From Baylisascaris procyonis (lineage: Eukaryota; Nematoda; Chromadorea; Rhabditida; Ascarididae), in assembly GCA_037389465.1 (NCBI GenBank), contig JAZARR010000266.1, positions 2,542,001 through 2,606,000 on the forward strand: a DNA stretch of 64,000 nt, read 5' to 3'. Each line of letters starts with the position of its first letter. The first letter of the stretch is position 1. Below are positions 61,001-64,000 of the stretch, piece by piece. Below the pieces are notes generated by a model, which saw only the letters and a program-made list of their open reading frames with translations, did not search any database and was not told where the DNA came from. Both the position numbers and the translations under genes were made by a program.

Positions 61001-61834
61001 TTATGAGGCTGAAAAACTGCTCCTCATATCCTTTTAGGGTGGCGTCTCTACTGAAATGGAATTCAAACAACGTTTGCCATTTCGTTTGCCTTGTTTGCTT
61101 TTATAACGCTACTGTATACCCTGCACCTGACATTTGACTTGATGGGAGGGGATAAGTGTTGGGTCTGTGAATGAGCCATTAACGTGCGATAGGGATTCGA
61201 ACTGGTGGTATTTGGACTATCGTCTTAGTTTTCTTAATACTGAATTGTTTTGTTCATTACAAATAGACGTGCGTTTTGGCAGTTCATCAGCGCATGAAAA
61301 AAAGATGAAATAGTTTCGCAGCAATGCAGCATAAAATCCATGCAACACGTAATGAGACCTGTTTCACGTTGATCACAAAGCTAGATGTGAAGAAAATTGA
61401 GACTTGGGGTACTTTCTTCAACTTCTCATGCTTCCTCTACCCTGTTGGTATCATTCAATTTCGTCATCTCGCATCAACTCAGCTTAAAATGGATTATTGT
61501 AGGTGCAGTATACTACAATTCGTGAGCATTGGGGGGAATAAAGGAAAAGTAGGACACATTCATTGCGAAAGAAAAATGAAAAATTACGGTAAAGATATTG
61601 AATCACCACTGTGATTCATTAAGTGTTTTTAAGGCAGTGCAGGAGGCACTTGATAAAGCGAGCAGTGGGCGCACATGCGTCATCGTAGCACATCGTCTTT
61701 CTTCGATTCAACACGCCGATCAGATATTCTTTATCGAGAATGGTTCGGTGACTGAGTATGGTACACATCAAGAACTCATGGATGCCGACGGCAAATATGC
61801 TGATCTTATTCGAAAGCAGGACCTCATGTCGTGA
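37057..61834 (+). CDS. pgp: P-glycoprotein gene B, 26 exons, with an apparent frameshift in exon 6
   Basis: This is an ABCB-type full transporter: TMD1 (exons 3-9), NBD1 (exons 10-15), linker (15-16), TMD2 (17-21) and NBD2 (22-26). Exons: 37057-37085, 37124-37178, 38064-38193, 38255-38301, 39331-39426, 41049-41180, 42016-42187, 43849-44090, 45413-45584, 46105-46299, 47082-47198, 48236-48364, 49045-49215, 49839-49941, 50016-50157, 50651-50783, 51495-51746, 52245-52406, 54060-54260, 55199-55440, 55705-55861, 56737-56835, 57400-57495, 58038-58238, 60728-60874, 61634-61834. They sum to 3823 nt, two short of 1275 codons; all junction phases agree except inside exon 6. The conceptual 1274 residues match the usual P-glycoprotein size. 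Both NBDs keep Walker A, signature, Walker B and H-loop. The product would pump lipophilic compounds out of cells. A 12-residue-shorter in-frame variant is possible with an acceptor at 41082. Confidence 0.88.
37124..37178 (+). CDS. pgp: gene B exon 2: N-terminal cytoplasmic segment
   Basis: The acceptor ATATTTCAG precedes 37124 and the donor GTAAGT follows 37178. It reads [18 protein letters not shown]; the VSFFDL ending leads directly into [10 protein letters not shown] of exon 3, as in other P-glycoproteins. Confidence 0.8.
37179..38063 (+). other. gene B intron 2
   Basis: No exon or element recognised; AT-rich. Confidence 0.6.
38064..38193 (+). CDS. pgp: gene B exon 3: TM1
   Basis: The acceptor AATTGTAG precedes 38064. 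It reads [20 protein letters not shown] then [14 protein letters not shown], the first helix. Two donors are possible (GTACGG after 38193 or GTACGT after 38198); only the first keeps the frame into exon 4. Confidence 0.88.
38255..38301 (+). CDS. pgp: gene B exon 4: first extracellular loop
   Basis: The acceptor CTTTTCAG precedes 38255 and the donor GTACGG follows. This 47 nt exon encodes [15 protein letters not shown], and its phases fit exons 3 and 5. Two Asn-rich stretches suit an extracellular loop. It rests on phase and position more than similarity. Confidence 0.6.
38302..41048 (+). other. gene B introns 4 and 5, flanking exon 5
   Basis: Outside exon 5 (39331-39426) I find no further exon that fits the frame. 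The open stretch at 38930-39121 has stops in all three frames between its nearest acceptor and its ATG, and no family similarity. Open frames at 40157-40497 lie on both strands and are unconvincing. Confidence 0.55.
39331..39426 (+). CDS. pgp: gene B exon 5: TM2, first part
   Basis: The acceptor CATTTCAG precedes 39331 and the donor GTCTAT follows; 32 codons, phase 0 to 0. It reads [20 protein letters not shown] and ends CAVSYTQ, the usual TM2 approach. Confidence 0.9.
41049..41180 (+). CDS. pgp: gene B exon 6: TM2 end and first intracellular loop, frame-shifted
   Basis: A strong acceptor (TTTTTTATTTCAG) precedes 41049. The frame first reads [14 protein letters not shown], then hits TGA at 41097-41099; the downstream half reads [17 protein letters not shown] in the +1 frame. 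The length fits the family if two bases are missing near 41088-41093. A second acceptor, AATATAG before 41083, would keep the frame but delete part of TM2. Confidence 0.8.
41181..42015 (+). other. gene B intron 6
   Basis: Nothing recognised; AT-rich. Confidence 0.55.
42016..42187 (+). CDS. pgp: gene B exon 7: TM3-TM4
   Basis: The acceptor CTGTTTAG precedes 42016 and the donor GTAAGG follows. It reads [15 protein letters not shown] (the conserved loop before TM3), then two hydrophobic helices around the FEWRITLV turn. Confidence 0.93.
42188..43848 (+). other. gene B intron 7
   Basis: 1.7 kb without a family exon or a recognised mobile element. Confidence 0.55.
43849..44090 (+). CDS. pgp: gene B exon 8: second intracellular loop and TM5
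   Basis: The acceptor GATTTCAG precedes 43849 and the donor GTGAGT follows. It reads [19 protein letters not shown], the coupling-loop region, then TM5 ending VFFAAGFY; it ends in phase 2. Confidence 0.93.
44091..46104 (+). other. gene B introns 8 and 9, flanking exon 9
   Basis: Outside exon 9 (45413-45584) nothing is recognised; phases of exons 8-10 leave no room for a missing coding piece. Confidence 0.55.
45413..45584 (+). CDS. pgp: gene B exon 9: TM6
   Basis: The acceptor ATATTGCAG precedes 45413 and the donor GTAAGT follows. It reads [18 protein letters not shown], then TM6, then [11 protein letters not shown] leading to NBD1. Confidence 0.93.
46105..46299 (+). CDS. pgp: gene B exon 10: NBD1 A-loop and Walker A
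   Basis: The acceptor ATTGCAG precedes 46105 and the donor GTACGT follows; 65 codons. It contains [15 protein letters not shown] with the A-loop Tyr, and the P-loop [10 protein letters not shown]. Confidence 0.95.
47082..47198 (+). CDS. pgp: gene B exon 11: NBD1 up to the Q-loop
   Basis: The acceptor TTTTACAG precedes 47082 and the donor GTAAGT follows; 39 codons. It reads [20 protein letters not shown] and ends IVGVVQQ, with the Q-loop Gln at the exon edge. Confidence 0.93.
48236..48364 (+). CDS. pgp: gene B exon 12: NBD1 helical subdomain
   Basis: The acceptor ACTCTCAG precedes 48236 and the donor GTATAT follows; 43 codons. It reads [17 protein letters not shown] and ends [12 protein letters not shown]. 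Confidence 0.93.
49045..49215 (+). CDS. pgp: gene B exon 13: NBD1 signature and Walker B
   Basis: It reads [13 protein letters not shown] and [16 protein letters not shown]. The acceptor is weak (ATTAAAG before 49045) but fixed by phase and similarity. The usual VGERG before the signature reads IGTGG here. The donor is GTTTCA. Confidence 0.88.
49839..49941 (+). CDS. pgp: gene B exon 14: NBD1 H-loop
   Basis: The acceptor TTTATAG precedes 49839 and the donor GTTGGT follows. It reads [20 protein letters not shown], containing the switch His, and ends in phase 1. Confidence 0.93.
50016..50157 (+). CDS. pgp: gene B exon 15: NBD1 end and start of the linker
   Basis: The acceptor CTATTCAG precedes 50016 and the donor GTATTT follows. 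It reads [18 protein letters not shown], the standard NBD end, then an acidic, His-containing linker start. Confidence 0.92.
50651..50783 (+). CDS. pgp: gene B exon 16: linker
   Basis: The acceptor GCTTTCAG precedes 50651 and the donor GTATGT follows. It is Ser-rich and includes VRRKST (around 50736-50753), a basophilic kinase consensus of the kind found in the P-glycoprotein linker. Phases fit both neighbours. Confidence 0.82.
51495..51746 (+). CDS. pgp: gene B exon 17: TM7 and start of TM8
   Basis: The acceptor GTTATTTCAG precedes 51495 and the donor GTTAGT follows 51746; 84 codons, phase 0 to 0. It reads [20 protein letters not shown], then hydrophobic helices. The equivalent exon of gene A would lie just left of this window. 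Confidence 0.88.
51747..52244 (+). other. gene B intron 17, containing the left edge of the visible duplication
   Basis: Base 51997 corresponds to base 1 of the window. The true left edge of the duplication cannot be seen because copy A runs off the window. Confidence 0.7.
52245..52406 (+). CDS. pgp: gene B exon 18: TM8 end and third intracellular loop
   Basis: Copy of gene A exon 249-410, with the same splice sites and the same protein. Confidence 0.92.
52407..54059 (+). other. gene B intron 18 outside the solo LTR
   Basis: Copy of gene A intron 411-2064, with scattered substitutions and 1 bp indels; no exon. Confidence 0.75.
53314..53797 (-). mobile_element. Solo LTR in gene B intron 18 (copy of 1318-1801)
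   Basis: Same TG/CA ends, same ATTAT target duplication (53309-53313, 53798-53802), same minus-strand TATA and AATAAA, and only a few base differences, for example near 53474 and 53512. It was inherited through the duplication. Confidence 0.82.
54060..54260 (+). CDS. pgp: gene B exon 19: TM9-TM10
   Basis: Copy of gene A exon 2065-2265, with one residue changed (Thr for Ala before NDT). Confidence 0.93.
55199..55440 (+). CDS. pgp: gene B exon 20: fourth intracellular loop and TM11
   Basis: Copy of gene A exon 3205-3446, but with a dense patch of 11 base changes over 93 bases that alters six residues in and next to TM11. Confidence 0.92.
55705..55861 (+). CDS. pgp: gene B exon 21: TM12
   Basis: Copy of gene A exon 3710-3866, with one Ser for Pro change near its end. 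Confidence 0.9.
56737..56835 (+). CDS. pgp: gene B exon 22: start of NBD2
   Basis: Copy of gene A exon 4732-4830, including its unusual TTTTTAAG acceptor. One residue differs (Lys for Asn before ALTL). Confidence 0.82.
57400..57495 (+). CDS. pgp: gene B exon 23: NBD2 Walker A
   Basis: Identical in protein to gene A exon 5395-5490, with P-loop GPSGSGKST. Confidence 0.95.
58038..58238 (+). CDS. pgp: gene B exon 24: NBD2 Q-loop region
   Basis: Identical in protein to gene A exon 6033-6233. Confidence 0.95.
58239..60727 (+). other. gene B intron 24 with GC-rich island
   Basis: I see no difference from gene A intron 6234-8722. The island is at about 59405-59975. Confidence 0.55.
60728..60874 (+). 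CDS. pgp: gene B exon 25: NBD2 signature and Walker B
   Basis: Identical in protein to gene A exon 8723-8869. Confidence 0.95.
61634..61834 (+). CDS. pgp: gene B exon 26: NBD2 H-loop and C-terminus
   Basis: Identical in protein to gene A exon 9629-9829; the stop TGA is at 61832-61834. Confidence 0.93.
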   Translation, partial: AVQEALDKASSGRTCVIVAHRLSSIQHADQIFFIENGSVTEYGTHQELMDADGKYADLIRKQDLMS

Positions 61835-61924
61835 ACTTGACGGACGCACGTCACATTCTGGGACCAGGAGCATTTCGTATGTGCAAAAAATATGCATGTA
61901 CTTAGAAAGTGCATATTCGATTCC

Positions 61925-61930
61925 AATAAA
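61925..61930 (+). terminator. gene B poly(A) signal AATAAA
   Basis: Copy of the gene A signal, 91 bases past the stop codon. Confidence 0.75.
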
Positions 61931-64000
61931 TTTTTTTAATGTGGAGCCACAGCTTATTCACATGAGTTCGAGCGCAGTGTAAAAGTGCGTTGTGCTTTAG
62001 TCCATCGTTTACGTTTGTTCATATGCTCAATGATTAGTTTTACCTATAGCAGTGCATAAAACTTATCGATGTTGACACCTTTGGCTTTCAAATGTTCACG
62101 TAACTTTTTAGTGACAGATGCACCTTCAAAGTACACTCCACTATTTCATTTCCTTTGACAATATAGCTCGTTATGCTTGAGTTTTTCCAACAGGCGAATA
62201 AAGTGCTGCTCCAGGGGAGGAGGGGGACAAGGGAGGGCTGTAAAGAGATCTTTTTCCAATTCTCACGGATCCCTGCAGCTCCGCTTGCACTGATATGGTG
62301 CCCATAACGTTCGCTGGAAGGTTTGAATTTTTTTGAAATAATCGACGATTGACGACAACTCAAATTTTTTTGAAATGTTCGATATTTAACAACTCACTGC
62401 TAACGTCCATTCGGTCAATACGACTGCAGATTCTTGCTGTTCATGATGATGGACATTCAAATTTGGAACATGGGGTAAAAAAATTTTCTTAATGTGCACT
62501 AAAGTGCACGCCGGAAGGTTCACTACTACACCTTTGTCCGATGGGACGATGCCGTATGACAGCTGTGCCTATTGAACCCTGACCAGATATCAAAATACTG
62601 TTATCTGCTATTTAGCAGCTGGCCTCGCTGGACCTGCATTTGCGTACCGTTAATTGGCATATCCTTCAATCTTCATTATCTTGGGGAACGATACCTTTGT
62701 CAACGAGCGCTTTTGCTATCAGCGCTTATTTCATCAGTTTCTCTTACTGTTGTAGTGCGCACATGCAAACATTCTTCTGGCTTCTGAAAGCATTTTTTTG
62801 CGGTATTTGGCAGAAAAGAAAAGATAAGATTTGAGCACTTTTCAAGTGCGGGGTCGATGAAAAGAGCAGGTAAATCTCATTTTGAGAGCGTCTTCAAGCG
62901 GAATGTTCTTCAGACCTCCAAAATAAAGAATAGAATCTTGGATGCTAAGGTAACCTAACACTTTTGCATCATAACCTTTCAGCTAAGCATCTTATACGCT
63001 CATGTCGTTCGTTTAGTATTGGGCAGTAACAATACGCATTCACATAGAGGTTGCTTGAACAATTATTAAGGGTTTTTCGCGTCGTCAGGATGAATGACGA
63101 TACGATCTACAGTTGAACATTAATGGAGAAACGTAGTGGGATATTCTCGAAATCAGACTGAGAATATAAATCCCCTTAGAAACTTTGCTGTTTCCCTGTT
63201 GTCCAGTACCACTTAGCAAGACCTCTATTTCCCCTGATGCCTTTCAAGTCGATCTTTTTTTACCACAATGCCATTCATTATTCGACATCTTGACAGTATT
63301 TTAGGGAATTTGTACGACCAGTTCGGCCGATGCGGACAAATGCAAATGTGAGTATTATATCGGGCTCCTTGGTGCGCATTTGGACTTGCTTAACATCAAT
63401 GTTCTTAAACACGAAAAAATCATTAAATCACTAAAGACAGCTATTTTCTAAAGCAGTAGATCCATTGTTTTTTTCATGCTTATATATGAGTGCAGCGACA
63501 CTAATTGCGCCATTCGATAAAAATTCTCGTTTGTCAATGAAATACCACTGAAAGTACAAGCCAGATTGTCGGAAAATGCGGCAAGATAAAGTGCGACGAA
63601 ATAAAGTGCGGCGGAATAAAGTGCGGCGGCAGCGAGGGGTACGCGGGGGGTAGAGCTTCGCATTGAGAGACCGAATCGGAAAGGGTCAACGTAACGGAAG
63701 GCGGAGTTGAGCAAAGGGATATAAGCAGCCCAATCTCAACTCCGCCATTCGCCTGCTAGCCATCGGCCACTTAGTGGCCTTCAAAGCTTCGCCTCCGTCG
63801 CCTTCAACAGTACCTCTCCTTCAACAGTGCCTCACCTTCAACCAGTGCGTCGCCTTTAACAGTGCCTCAACTTCAACAGGGCTTCGCCTTCGGTCATCTT
63901 CAATAGTGTTTCGCCCTCGTACGCCTGCCATTGCCTCGCTTCCGTTCTACCCTGCTTCCACTTCAGCGTGATCTACTGAACGTGAGTATTTTGTAATCCT
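61931..64000. other. gene B 3' flank, copy of 9926-11993
   Basis: No gene recognised. It includes the GC-rich repeat (about 63575-63630), the TATA-like box at 63718-63725 and the TTCAAC block from about 63775. The window ends before the point where the retrotransposon sits in copy A, so its presence here is unknown. Confidence 0.65.
63700..63746 (+). promoter_or_regulatory. TATA-like box framed by a perfect 12 bp inverted repeat
   Basis: GGCGGAGTTGAG (63700-63711) and CTCAACTCCGCC (63735-63746) are exact reverse complements around GATATAAG (63718-63725). Copy A has one mismatch. Confidence 0.4.

Larger units (their letters stand above)
51997..64000. repeat. Segmental duplication, copy 2 (partner 1-11993)
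   Basis: Direct copy carrying the 3' half of gene B and its flank; see copy 1 for offsets. Confidence 0.97.

Overview
The window looks like a chromosomal segment of a nematode, most likely a parasitic clade V (strongylid-type) species. It is AT-rich, its genes are broken into many short exons, most 3' splice sites read TTTCAG-like, introns are long and repeat-filled, and its only recognisable host genes are P-glycoprotein (ABCB-type) transporters. The organism is inferred; nothing in the sequence names the species.

Layout. (1) 1-9829: the 3' half (9 exons, 501 codons) of P-glycoprotein gene A, + strand; its 5' half lies left of the window. (2) 9830-12433: 3' flank with a GC-rich promoter-like module. 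(3) 12434-16540: a 4.1 kb LTR retrotransposon with two ~340 bp LTRs, a 4 bp target-site duplication, a gag and protease reading frame, and no reverse transcriptase, RNase H or integrase. (4) 16545-37056: about 20 kb in which I recognise no gene, with two (TA)n microsatellites. (5) 37057-61834: P-glycoprotein gene B, + strand, which I can assemble into 26 exons covering TMD1-NBD1-linker-TMD2-NBD2. The phases close on a conceptual 1274-residue protein only if a 2 bp deficit in exon 6 is allowed for. (6) 61835-64000: the 3' flank of gene B, a copy of the flank of gene A.

The dominant structural fact is that bases 1 to about 11993 recur as 51997 to 64000. This gives a period of about 52.0 kb, so gene A and gene B are tandem paralogues, and the sequence between them is probably the rest of one repeat unit. 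The similarity is mosaic. The first 4.3 kb and the last 0.6 kb differ by one to a few percent, while about 5.4 kb between them, including most of NBD2 and the 3' end, looks identical by eye. That pattern suggests gene conversion. An intronic solo LTR is shared by both copies and so predates the duplication.

Both genes would encode plasma-membrane ATP-driven exporters of lipophilic compounds. In nematodes this family is studied for its role in handling macrocyclic lactone drugs. Gene B may be non-functional or assembled with an error because of the exon 6 frameshift. Exon coordinates come from reading splice sites and phases by eye, without transcript evidence.
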